Assembly (NCBI RefSeq): GCF_964656455.1
Contig: NC_135719.1
Coordinates: 9,837,163-9,901,162 of the forward strand
Direction: 5' to 3'
DNA: 64,000 bases
From: Halichoerus grypus
Taxonomy: Eukaryota > Chordata > Mammalia > Carnivora > Phocidae
Shown here: positions 12,181 to 23,135 of the stretch, in pieces
Numbering within the stretch: the first letter of the stretch is position 1
How the letters are laid out: each line of letters opens with the position of its first letter
Notes under the pieces: model-generated
Told to the model about the DNA's origin: nothing
Database searches by the model: none
The model's input: only the letters and a program-made list of their open reading frames with translations
Position numbers and translations under genes: made by a program

Positions 12181-13285
12181 CTGTGACAGTCTCAAACAAA
12201 CTTAGAAATTCCTCCCCGGAATCCATAACCTCATGGAACTTCTGGGGAAGGTTCATGAGCTCAACGAGAGCTCGGAGCGAATAGTTCTGCATGAGCTGAC
12301 TAGACCCCGGGCGGGTTTGAGAGCTGCTAGTTGAGCTATCAGAAAATGGAAAGTGAGGAGAGCGAGTCTCCTATAGACTCTGACGTAGTATAGTCCTTAG
12401 TATCTGGATTCTGGTTAAGGAGGAGTGGTCAGGAATTGGGTTTCATCTCTAACACCTTATGAACAGTCATCTCCAACTCAAAGCAGAAAGGCCTGTTTAA
12501 CTAAAATGTTCAGTGTATATATCCGTGTGACTAAACAATTAAACAGTTCTGATTTTGCTTACAACAAGAAGGACGATCTTACAACAGTTTAGAATATAAA
12601 AGCAGAAAGTGTATGCTTCTTTGCTCTCCAAATGACCTGAAGCTTGGAAAAATGCCATGCACTACAAAAAGGGCTTTTCTGGTTTTCTATGTTTGAGGCA
12701 AGACAAATAAGGAAGATCTAAGACCTACTGCTCAGGATGGTGGTATACAAAAAGAAGTACATAAAAGAGTCCCTTATCTGTTTTATTTCCCCCTTTTCTC
12801 CAAGGAGAATGAACTTCAGACTACATGATGTAGAATGAATAACAGCAAAGCAAAAATTAACAGCCCAAGACCTGGAAAACTCTGTCAGAGTTTCCGACTT
12901 AAAGGAGTTTGTCCCAGGCCAGAAAGAGATTTACTTCCTGAGTCCCAAAAAATTATGCAGGCATACAAGAGACAGAAGAATATAAAGGGACAACAGCAAT
13001 TTGCACTAAGAGAGTAGATTCCATCAACTGTGATCTATTGGGTTTTATATCAACATCAGCCACAAATCGTTAAAAGGATGCTTTGTGAGCCTTCCAAAAG
13101 GAAATAATCTAAAAACCCAGCATACATCCATGTGTAAGACATTCCAAGACAGAGCTCTTTCTTTCTTTTTTGTTTTTAAGTAACTTTTTCACTCCAAGGG
13201 ATTGAGAATATGTCGATTTCAACAGAACACCTGTCTAAATCTCCCATCATATTGTTGTGAAGGAAGTAAAGAAACGTGGTTTAAG

Positions 13286-13432
13286 GGGCGCCTAGGTGGC
13301 TCAGTCCTTAAGCATCTGCCTTTGGGGCTCCCTGCTCTGTGGGGAAGCCTGCTTCTCCCTCTGTCACTCCCCCTGCTTGTGTTCCCTCTCTCGCTGAGTC
13401 TCTCTCTGATAAATAATAAAATCTCAAAAAAA
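13286..13432 (+). mobile_element. Can-SINE with internal deletion
   Basis: The head ggcgcctaggtggctcag passes directly into the CT-rich body. About 45 bp are missing, covering the usual caggtcatgat to gagccccgcatc part. A 14-bp duplication with one mismatch (aaacgtggtttaag at 13272-13285, aaacatggtttaag at 13433-13446) shows that both ends of the insertion are intact. Confidence 0.9.
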
Positions 13433-13850
13433 AAACATGGTTTAAGAGGAGGTGGAAGCCTCAGATTCAAGCATGGTATGACTAAAATTCTCCCTCCCCC
13501 AGCACATGCCACTGTCTGGGCTTCTAGGGTAACGCATGTTGTTTGTTTTTCTAGGAATTTGGGGAAGCAATGTGGAAGGGGTGGAAATATGCCCCATTCC
13601 CCACTGCTGCCATCCTCAATCCTATCACGGTTTCAACAAGAAAGCAAAATGAGGAACTGATGGATATCTCTAAGAAACAAGGTCTCTATTACAGGCAACT
13701 ACAACTCCTCCCCACCCTACACACTCGTTCCAAATCTGATGAACACTTTTACCAAGATCTTGAAAAATCCAACAATAAAATGATCAAATATACAGACTAT
13801 CTGAGGTTCATTAGGAATACTAATATACTGAAAGTAAGACTGAGGATCCA

Positions 13851-13935
13851 GGAGCACCTGGCTAGCTCAGTCAGTGGAGCATGACTCTAGATCTCAGAGT
13901 CATAAGTTTGGGAGGGAGGGAGGGAGGGAGGGAGG
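13851..13935 (+). mobile_element. very short Can-SINE with a (GGGA)n tail
   Basis: Only the tRNA-like head is present (gcacctggctagctcag to gagtcataag). It is followed by a (GGGA)n-type stretch in place of an A tail. A perfect 15-bp duplication, aagactgaggatcca, flanks it at 13836-13850 and 13936-13950. Confidence 0.85.
13911..13935 (+). repeat. (GGGA)n microsatellite
   Basis: About six GGGA/GGAG units form the 3' end of the short SINE at 13851. The run is purine-only and likely length-variable. Confidence 0.85.
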
Positions 13936-14289
13936 AAGACTGAGGATCCAAAAACCCTGAAAGGCTAAGAAAAATGTACCAAGGATGTACATGAGGTGAC
14001 CCAGGTGCCAAGATGAAATTATATATGGATATAAATGAATCCTACAGGTCTCTGTCAACATCCAAATGGATACAAGAAACCTATCTTATCAGCAGATGCA
14101 GAAAGAGACCTGTGACTTTTGGTAGCCAATAATCACTCCTCTGTCAATAAGATGAATTAGGGTTCTCAGGTCAAAGAAGGGGATAGTCTGGCTCAATTTC
14201 TTGAGAGCTGTTAAGAGACAAAAGAAGAAAAGGGAAATGAACTTTAGAGAGCTTAGGTGAGTTATTCAAGATAAAACGGTTATTAAATA

Positions 14290-14473
14290 TGAGAACAGGC
14301 TGATAGCTCAGGGGGGGTATGTAGGGTTTCCTTTTGAGGTGAGGAAAATATTCTAAAATTGACTGTGGGTCATCACTGCACAACTCTGAATATCCTAAAA
14401 GCCACTAAATGGTACACTTTAAACAGATAAATTATTTGGTATGTAAATTATATCTCAATAAAGCCTTTAAAAA
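14290..14473 (+). mobile_element. L1M 3' end relic
   Basis: The sequence ends like many old L1 copies: gaaaatattctaaaattgac, ccactaaatggtacacttt, then atgtaaattatatctcaataaag. Confidence 0.75.
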
Positions 14474-15049
14474 AATCAGAGTTAAGAATCAAACCCAGGT
14501 CCATATCCTTTCCATCTTACTGAAGAATTCTTATTTTTTAAACAAATCTATTATTTAAAAAAGCAAATCGGAGGTTCTGTCCTTTTATGACTACACATTT
14601 ACTTTTTTGGCCTAACCCACTCCCCATTCCTTCCTTAAAGTTCAGAAAGCAGGATAAAGAACATTAAGTCCTGTCAAGGAGCACACCAAAACCCAATGAA
14701 GTCACGGAAACTATGGTTCAAGTCTTCCCACATGTTGTTTGATTTGGCACTCACTGACTTTGCTCCAAAACAAAAAGAAAATCTCGTTTACCTGACTTCC
14801 ATTTGCAAGGGTACGACCAACTTCCACAGTCTACCACAGCATCATCCGACCCACAGATTAAGCATAAGGCCCACTCTCTGAGGTCATCAGGCTACATTAG
14901 CCTCCAACTCCCCTTCTCTGTGTTCATTACGGAATTATGGTTATTTCTATCCAGGCCACACAATTTTGTACTTTATACACATCAGAATGCCTCTTCTGTG
15001 ACCTCTAAGTACCTGAAGTTCTCACAGTCACTCAACATACAATCACAGA

Positions 15050-15840
15050 GCTCGTGTTACATGCTAGGACCATACAGGGTACTGCGGGGACAATGCGGAG
15101 TCCTCTGAGGGTTTAGCCTGCACTCTCAGCGGGCTTACCGTCTAGTGAAGGACAAAAGCAAGTCAGCACACTAATAAACAGAAAACCGTAACAACAAACT
15201 TTGTTGTTGAAACAAATGTTGTCATGAAAACAAATAGCAGGGAGATTTTACCTGTTTGGGGAAGTCAAGGAAAAGCTTCCCCCAAGGAAGCAACTATTTG
15301 AGCTGAGAGCTGAGAAATAATAGTCAAAGAGAAAATCCTTGAGGTACAAAGACCCTAACAAAGTAGGTGAATAGGAAGGATTAAAAGAAAACAAATGCAA
15401 AGAGAACAGGAGGGAATACTGTTGGAAATGAAGGTGGAAAAGAGGAGGAGCCAGACCACTGAGAGCCTCCTAGACCCCATCAACTCTTCTGGTCTTTATT
15501 TTACAAGTAAGGGTCATGATTAGAAAAGGATCCCTTGTTTATATACTGGACAGCAGAGCGAAAGGCGGCAGGCGGTGCTGGATACAGGGATGCCGGGCAC
15601 AAGGCTGTGGCAGGAACTCACGTAAGGGGGCAGAACTCGGGCTCAGGTGAGCAACGAAGAAAGAAAGAAGGGGGTAGGCAACAGATAACAGGATGTTAAA
15701 CTCAACAAAGTTTGTGGACAAATGTAATGAATATGGGGGTACGACAAAGGGGCTATCAAGGACGATTTCTAGATTTATGCCCTGCAATGTGGAGACCGGC
15801 AGTGGTGCGGTTTACTGAGAATGTCAAGGACAGGATGGGG
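15050..15840 (-). mobile_element. L2 LINE relic
   Basis: It reads as the reverse complement of the L2 3' half: the catgctaggaccatacagg start, ccgtctagtgaaggacaaa, then the long purine-rich stretch with gagccagaccactgagagcc. Open frames inside it are not genes. Confidence 0.6.
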
Positions 15841-16369
15841 AATTCGTGTATGCCTGTCTCCCCCCACCAGCCTGTCTTCCCCCTCCCCAGCTCGAGGAGA
15901 GCCACTCAGTGGATTTCGAAATACTAACGAACCAATGAGTGCACACACTGCTAGGAACCCTATCTAAATGATTTCCTTATGGAGGTCCATTTTCTGAAAA
16001 ATTCTAGCTAAGCAACAGAAGAGTTTTCATGAAAACAACTCTAAAACTTAGCTAAAGGCAAGTGACGACCACACATTCCGGTTCAGAAGGCACACTTCAC
16101 AGAAGCACAGGACAAAATACTAAGCACAGTCCCCTCAAAACACCACAGGGCTGTCAAGTGTCACGTGCTGGATTTCTGCCTCCAGCACTACACCTCTCTC
16201 CCCAAACTATCTTCTCTCCCGCACTAAATAATCAAGTTGATGGCATTCTCTCATGAAACTGTTAAAACACCAATCATTTTACTTTCATGTTTAAATGCCC
16301 TTCTTTGTTCTCTACACAGATACACTTACCTTCTGAGACCGCTTTCTAGGAATGACAATATCAAAGCTA

Positions 16370-16500
16370 AAAGGAAATGGTGCTAATATAGTTCCAGTCC
16401 CTTTTATCTTAGAGAAAAGGAGAACGACCCTAAGAAGTAAGGAAGTGACTTGTTTGGTGACAGAACTGAATGGGACTCAAACCTGAGGATCCAATCCCTC
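16370..16500 (-). mobile_element. MIR relic
   Basis: It matches the reverse complement of MIR: cccttttatcttagagaaaa, gaagtaaggaagtgacttg, gggactcaaacctgagg. It supplies the splice-acceptor look-alike of a rejected exon candidate (see rejected items). Confidence 0.6.
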
Positions 16501-17099
16501 TCCCCCCTCCACCTCCCACACGCTGCCAAGGCAGGTTTTTCCAACGTAAAAATATTTTATTTATTTGACGCCTCTGAACATTTCTAATCATTTTAGCAAA
16601 TGGCTGGAGGACTGGAAATTAAAAGTTCACTGAACTGCCGCTCATCTTCCAGCTGCAATACAGCCCGTGTGGGGCACTGACAGCAGGACCCACACAGACG
16701 AGCAGAACGAGGGAGGATGAGAGACAAAAGGTCCAAAACCTGTTACTGCTGTGGCGACACTTCCTACCTCATCTACCACCAAAAGGTGCACAAACTGTTC
16801 AACTTCCCCCAAAGCCAGAGCAAGGAAAAAGGAGAGGAGAAAGAACCTCATATCAATTTTTGCTCATTAGTTTTACTCATTAACTTCAGGAAGGGCTGGG
16901 TGAAGTGGCAGGAAGAAAAGACATGTTTGCCTGGCCAGACAACCTAGGCTACTCACCTCTGGATAGCCCTCACATCCAACAATTACTTCTCCATTCCATT
17001 CCCTCAGTTTCAACGATCTCTTACATGCGGACTGCTCTTGGCATTGACTGTATGTCGCTCTAACTTCCTTCCTGAGCCCCATACCCTGACTGCCCACCA

Positions 17100-17560
17100 G
17101 CCATCCTATTCCCTGTGGATGTTCTCCACCAAACCAATCTTCTGTACTCTCCCTCTCTGCCCTTCATCCTCATTAATGGTCTCACTTCAAGCTCTCAAGC
17201 AAACTCTTTCCTTGTCCCTCACCACCTAACCTGTATCTCAACAAACCCTATTTAGTTTACCCCCACAATGACCCCTTACCCATCCCCACTGCCCCAAGGC
17301 CTCATCCTCTCCCTTGGACTATGGCTTCTGTATTGTTCTCCCTGCTTCCGGGCAGGAGCTGTCCCCCTCATCATTTCGAGGTTCAACTCCCCCACAACTG
17401 GGATACAATTTGTGTGTCAATTCTCTGCTCAAATCCTTCCAAGGGCCCCTTGCTTTCTCTTTCTTCACAATAAGGCCACACTCCCTAGCCCCAACCCACT
17501 GTCTACCCTAATGTTCATGACCTGCTGCCGTCACCAGGCTGCTCACTAATCCTGGCACTT
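17100..17560 (+). mobile_element. L2-like relic
   Basis: The CT-rich text follows the common L2 pattern, with cttggactatggcttctg, tctccctgcttccgg, ctgctcaaatccttcc and aataaggccacactccct. The frames at 17268-17549 and 17314-17511 lie inside it and are not genes. Confidence 0.5.
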
Positions 17561-19660
17561 CCACAACTAAAGTCAAAATAATTAGAAGGAAAAACTGCAG
17601 GTACAGCACCATTACAATGAGACCAATGTGAATAATTTTGGCTCTCCCCATTACTGCCTTAATTTAATTAATTGATTGAATTTCATTAATTTAATTATGG
17701 CCTGACTTCTTTCACAGTTGATGGTATCTTTTTCGCCAAGCCAGGCTACAAGTACTGTAATAAAGGTAAATCACAGCATCATGGGAACCCAAAGGAAGAT
17801 GTAATTAAATGAATTCTCATCAGAGCACACAGCTATATAAACTAATTCCATAGTATGACAAGCAGATAAGAAGACAGAATTAAGTCACACATCAGGACAC
17901 AGAATATCCCAAACAAACTTCTCGCACCGACGATCACTAAAATGGTTTCTGCATCAATGATCACTATAAATCTTAACATATTATCAGTTTACTTCTCTGT
18001 CTTCAAAATTAGAACACATCAGTCTTCTCCCAGGCTGACTCTCAGGGGGGCCATCAGAGCCTATTGCTCCCACTTGTGAGCTCCGGAAACATAGAGACAA
18101 AGTGCCTTTCAGTGGTGACGTGCCAAGCTGTTCACCATTTCTTTGGTATTGTAGGGGCCTCAAAAACAAGGGACCACCTGCACGCCGTGCTAACCAAATA
18201 TTCATTAAAATTATCTGCCATATTTAAAAAATGTAAGTAATAACCCCAAGGAGATTCATTCCAAAGAACTATTTTGCTCAGATAACTTATCAGAGATCAG
18301 AGGATAAAGGGCTTTCTGATTGAGCAAGCATCTGGAGGATGAGGGGGAAGAAGAAAGAAGAGTAGAGCAGAAGTCTTAAATACTTTAAGAGCAGACAGAC
18401 ATTAAATGGAAAAACAATATGCGTGACCCCATGCAATTTCTCTCTACCTTAATTTCCTTGGCTGTAAAACAGGTTTTAAAACAGCTATGATGATTGTACC
18501 ATATGAAGAGTTAACGTCTTCTGTGGTAATAGAATACCTCGGGGCAAAGGGGCTGGGAGAGAAAGCCTCCAGGACAGAAGAGGTCCAAAATGGAAAGTAG
18601 AAAGCCACTGAGAACAAAATCCCCTCAACCAGGAAGTGCTGTTAGAATCCTGAGGTTGGCCTCACTAAACTGTAACTAAATTGTAATCCCTTTCCCACAA
18701 ATCTTCTGAAAAAGATTAAAATGGATTCTGTATTCCCTCCTAGACGTCCCAGAAGGACTGTTTTGTTTGCTGGTATTTTATTCAACCACTAACGCTTTTC
18801 TTTCCAATTTTCCTGAACATGTGAAAAGCAAAATGACAGTCAACACAAAGTTAAGATTTTACTCTAAACAACTTCTTACTCCCATGTGGATTTCTTCTGC
18901 AACCAAATCAAAGGTTCACTGGCACCAGAATGAGAGAAATGAAAATAATTCACTTTTTATTTCCTTTAGGATTTCTTTTCCACACCTCCTAAGCCACCTT
19001 TTGTCATTCTTTGTCCTGATTCACTGGTCCAAATATGGTAAGATGACTGTGGGAAGCCGTGACCCTTGGTTGTTTTCTGTTCTACTGTTTGTTTTCATGA
19101 GCCTAACGTTAACAGTAAGATGCTCCACTCTAGCCTGAGTTCTAATGTTCGGTTCCAAAAGAACATTTATTTGGAATAAATACAATTTATATAAGTAGTT
19201 GGCTTAAGTGTAAAGCCCTAAATCACTAAACAAAATAGTTTAGTGATTAACAGAGTAGGTTAATACAAAGAACTCTGCCTGTAACTGTCCAGAGTCCAAA
19301 CATGCCACCTCCCTCTGCACTCATTATACCTCAAGCCTTAGCCTGAACCACGACGAAAAAAATTTCTGCTGACAAACTTCAATGAAGGGGAAAAAAATCT
19401 GGATTCCTGGACAAACACATCAACCACCTTTCTGCTTCCAGACAGGATACTATGGCAATGACACAGGCAACATATTAGAATAAATTACGCTATTTGATAA
19501 AGTGAGGGTGTCAACGGGAAATCCTGGCTGTCAAGAAGGCCCTGACCATCATAAACCTCTCCTAAATGAAGGAGGAATGAGCTCCAAGATCACAAATATC
19601 ATACACACACATACCTTGTTTACATTTAAAAGAAGAGTGTGCTACAATTGATGTTCTTAC
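17561..19660. other. unassigned non-coding stretch
   Basis: No repeat or gene was recognised. An AT-rich patch at 17655-17700 contains several TTAATTAA-like palindromic words. The 123-codon open frame at 18767-19138 (plus) has no motif, no splice context and no sign of selection visible to the eye. Confidence 0.4.
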
Positions 19661-19811
19661 CCATTAACTCAAATGCACACGGTGTGAAGAGGTGAGATTT
19701 AAGGACACTCAGGGGAAGACAGAGGTCCCGATGATAGGTACTCCCGACCACATCACCAGAAACATATGTCATGGTTCCCCTAACATGAGGCATTGGGAAT
19801 GCTGACATATC
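19661..19811 (-). other. candidate 151-bp coding exon (unproven)
   Basis: On the minus strand an acceptor (aaagatccttctag) and a donor (gtaagaac) enclose 151 bp with one frame open for 50 codons. It includes the segments PHVRGTMTYVSGDVVGS and LSVLKSHLFTPCAFELM. It enters in phase 0 and leaves one spare base. It overlaps no repeat recognised here. The product is unknown. Confidence 0.25.
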
Positions 19812-19824
19812 CTAGAAGGATCTT

Positions 19825-19890
19825 TGTTGAGTAAGCTAGTCCATTTTACAGACGAAGAAACTGAGTGGCTTGCCAGGGTAATCCACAGCT
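19825..19890 (-). mobile_element. MIR fragment
   Basis: The phrases ccattttacagacgaagaaa, ctgagtggcttgcc and ccacagct match the MIR core in reverse complement. Confidence 0.65.
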
Positions 19891-20224
19891 ACTTATTATG
19901 TAATACAAAATAAATTCAATCAATCCAGTTCAAGGAATTTTCACGTTAAAAAAAATCCCAGCTCTCTCCTCATCTTTCTATTCAACTAATAAATACCAAA
20001 GTCAGAACTAAGGCTCTCGAAGTTGAAAGCACAGCACAGAAAGGAGAAAACAAACGAGCCTTAATCTGAGCAGGACATAAGGGGATCTTGGAACTTCTAA
20101 TTCTGGTAGAGAATAAAAGGGAGACCACATGAGCCAGGAAAGAAAGGAGAGCTACCGCATCCTTTCTTGTAAAGCCTTCCAAACCATGAAAGAAAATACA
20201 GCTTAATGATTTGAACTGAAAGAT

Positions 20225-20310
20225 GCTTAAGTTTTTCTCCTAGTTTTCAGATCTATCACATACTACCTAAATGACACTGGGCAAATTATTTAACTCAAGA
20301 CTATAAAAGA
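20225..20310 (+). mobile_element. MIR fragment
   Basis: The phrase cacatactacctaaatgaca followed by ctgggcaaattatttaactc matches the forward MIR core. Confidence 0.6.
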
Positions 20311-20363
20311 GAAAGGGGAGGTAGGAAGAATGCAGAAAGGGAATAAATTCTCATTACTATTTT

Positions 20364-20549
20364 TGGGGTGCCTGGGTGGCTCAGTCGGTTAAGGGTCTGC
20401 CTTCAGCTAAGGTCCCAGGAACTGAGCCCCATGTTGAGCTCCCCATTCATCCAGGAAGTCTACTTCTCCCTCTCCCTCTGCCCTCACTCATGCTCGCTCT
20501 CTCTCAAATAAATAGAATCTTTAAAAAAAGAAAAAAAAGACCTTATAAA
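20364..20549 (+). mobile_element. Can-SINE
   Basis: It has a head ggtgcctgggtggctcag, a shortened body and an interrupted A tail. A 19-bp perfect duplication, aaattctcattactatttt, lies at 20345-20363 and 20550-20568. The word ccttata between the tail and the duplication is unusual and may be a later change in the tail. Confidence 0.95.
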
Positions 20550-20863
20550 AAATTCTCATTACTATTTTAATTATGATTTTAATACTTCACAGAGCTTTGT
20601 GAAGTACAAGGCCTGGCTAATAGATGTTCTTCAAATACCAGCTCCTAATCTTTTCCCCTTCCATGAGAAATGCAAGTAAACAGGCCTGAACCCATCAGTA
20701 GATCAAAATACTGTTCCAACTATGCTGTCCAGAGTCCACAGACCAATCACACAAAATTAAGAGTGCTGCCTTGCCAAAATCAGGATGGCAGTGATGGGGA
20801 AAGAAAGGCTTTTCTTTATGCTTTGGTAACTTCCAAAAATTTCTGTAATAAACATGTTTTACT

Positions 20864-21065
20864 CTTTTTTTTTTTTAAGATTTATTTATTTAAGAGAGAG
20901 AGTGTGTGGGGAGAGGGGCAGAGGGAGAGAGAGGGGGAGAATCTCAAGCAGACTCTCCTCTAAGCGTGGAGCCTGATGCGGGGCTCCGTCGCACACCCCT
21001 GAGATCATGACCTGAGCCGAAACCAAGAGCTGGACATGTAAACGACGGAGTCACCCAGGGGCCCC
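20864..21065 (-). mobile_element. Can-SINE
   Basis: It is a reverse-complement copy with T12, a purine-rich body, a gcggggctccgtc middle and a head at gtcacccaggggcccc. An 11-bp duplication, catgttttact, lies at 20853-20863 and 21066-21076. Confidence 0.95.
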
Positions 21066-21572
21066 CATGTTTTACTTTTATAGTTAGAAATAACTGGAAA
21101 AAGAAAAGAAAATGTTTTAAGATGGGTTTCATCAGTTTCATGTTAGAACTATTTTTAACAAATGTTCAAGTTAGCTTATTCTATCGTAGGCTTATCTGAC
21201 CCAAATTGTTAAAATAAGATTTCATAATCACCCTCAGACGGAGGGGAGAACAGAGCATCTTCTTAACTAAAGCCAAGCTGGCTAAAACGCTATTCACTGT
21301 TTACAAAGACTCTGTAAATGTCTTCTTAATAGAATCAGAATCAAAGCAAAGCAAACTATGGTAGGAGACCCACCCTACAGTAAGGGCAAGACTCAACACA
21401 AACCCCTTCCCTCCTTCTTCCCCCAGCTCAGTCAGAAAGGAAACCTTCTGCTCATTAGCATATCCAAGAGGGCAAGGCAGAAACAGGGCTTAAAGGAAAG
21501 AACTTTTAAGAGTCTTTTCAACAAAGGGCACTAGGAGGGGATATCCATGGGTGAAAAAAAACAAACAAAAAC

Positions 21573-21715
21573 GAACTTAAACTCTCACCTCACTCCACAG
21601 CAAAAATTAATCCCAAAATGGATCATAGACATGAACGTAAGTGTCATCCCTAGGAAAAGGGGTAACTCAACTTCTTCAGATCGCATATATGACACAAGAA
21701 ACTGGGGGTGGCTCT
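21573..21715 (+). mobile_element. L1 fragment
   Basis: The text ctcacctcactccacagc, aaaattaatcccaaaatgg and atcatagacatgaacgtaag is a diverged form of a common L1 segment. The splice-like sites in it are part of the repeat. Confidence 0.6.
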
Positions 21716-22739
21716 GAAGAAGGAGGCGTCCTAAGAACAAGAAGAGCGTGTGAGAGCTTCAATGCACCACCCTGTTGGCATCTGTGACTGCTTTGAATCT
21801 CCCCTCCCTTGTTGGTACCTGACTGGCCTCAAGGTAAATGAAACCTGGTTAATTCAAGGAAAGATTCACCCATGCAATACCAGATAAAACAATTTCTACT
21901 GATGAACAGAGAAGAAGAAAGCTCTGTTATCTGTACAACAGCTGCCTTTTTAAGATTTTGATTTTGCATCAGCGCGCTCTCTCTCCAGTGCCAAAGTCGG
22001 TCCCTCCTGGGATCCCCAAGTTTACAATATAGTCAGTTACAACAGCAGCGTTCCAGAACACATGAATAAATTCCAGAGAAAGAGAAATCTACATTAAGAA
22101 AAAGTCTCCCCTATAAAACAGATATACGTATGCCCAATAAATATGGAGCTTAAGTTGTTGTATGAACAAGTCTGTAACTTAGAAGGCAGCTGAGAACTTG
22201 CTAGTCATAGTCAAAAGAAAAGGCAACAGGCAGGAGATGACCGAGGTCTTTGCTTTGATGGAGGGAAGGGCAGAGGCATCTGGACTCGTTCTTCTGGATG
22301 CACAAACTGGTTCAGAGTACATTGCTAAATATATAAAGGATGGGCAGAGAACACCATAAACATGGATAGCATTGCTGGGTTGTTCTTTTTTCCTTTTCAG
22401 GGAATTTCCAAATGCTTACTTAACTATTCAGTGACAACCTGGTTTTCATGAATCCACTCCAGACCTGGTCACACAAACACTTGTGTGTTTAGGAAACTTA
22501 GCTAATAATATGAAGGGGTGATCGAGAAGTCCCTATGATTGGGTCCAGACCAAAGTGAAGGCCAAGGAGCTTAAGGATTGACAAGCAGTCATCACATTTT
22601 TAGAAAGGTATCATCTCATCGCATTTCTCCACCTATAAATCAAGAAGGAGTAGGAAAGCAGAAGTGCTCACTGCTGACAAAGATGGGGCAAAACAAACAC
22701 CCTATATTCAGATGATGGGCACAAAATATCAAGTGGTCA

Positions 22740-23135
22740 TAAGCATTTTGTATAAAATTTAACAAATTTATAAATGTAAAGAAACTTGAAAATGTTCAGA
22801 CTTTAACGCAGTACTTTGATTTTGTCATAAGGAAATAATGATGGAATTGAGAGGAAAACTTGATGTCCACTAATGGAGAATTAGTTACATTTGGTAGCTC
22901 CAAAGAATGATGCTATCCCTTAAAATAATACTAAAAAACCTGTATAACATGAGAATGCATTATTAAATTTAAAAAGCAGGAATTTGTATATATAATCTCA
23001 TCTCAACTACGTGTTTTTAAAGCTCCATAAATGCGAGAAAAAGGGTAGAGGAAAATCAAAATGTTAACTATCTCTAGGTAAAGAGATAATGCGTAATTAT
23101 TTCCTCTTTTATATATTTGCCAAATTTTGTTTATC
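22740..23135 (+). mobile_element. old L1 (L1ME-like) 3' region
   Basis: The phrases gtatatataatctcatctca, aatcaaaatgttaactatc and tctctaggtaaagagat follow the 3' part of old L1 families. The match is diverged and the subfamily is uncertain. Confidence 0.55.

Noticed and set aside
13202..13660. 152-codon plus-strand open frame
   Set aside because: Much of it is a Can-SINE in frame by chance, and the remainder has no motif.
14785..14823. 39-bp minus-strand exon reading TVEVGRTLANGSQ
   Set aside because: The acceptor (tgctgtggtag) has no pyrimidine tract, and the competing larger exon is out of phase with its neighbours.
16330..16407. 78-bp minus-strand exon with excellent splice sites (open frame including PFPFSFDIVIPRKRSQK)
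   Set aside because: The acceptor and the first part of the segment align with the core of a MIR relic in the correct order, so the splice-like borders are probably repeat-derived.
16768..16802. 35-bp minus-strand exon after a long pyrimidine tract
   Set aside because: The acceptor is preceded by a G-run, the donor (gtaggaag) is weak, and the segment was attractive only because its phase matched the rejected segment at 16330.
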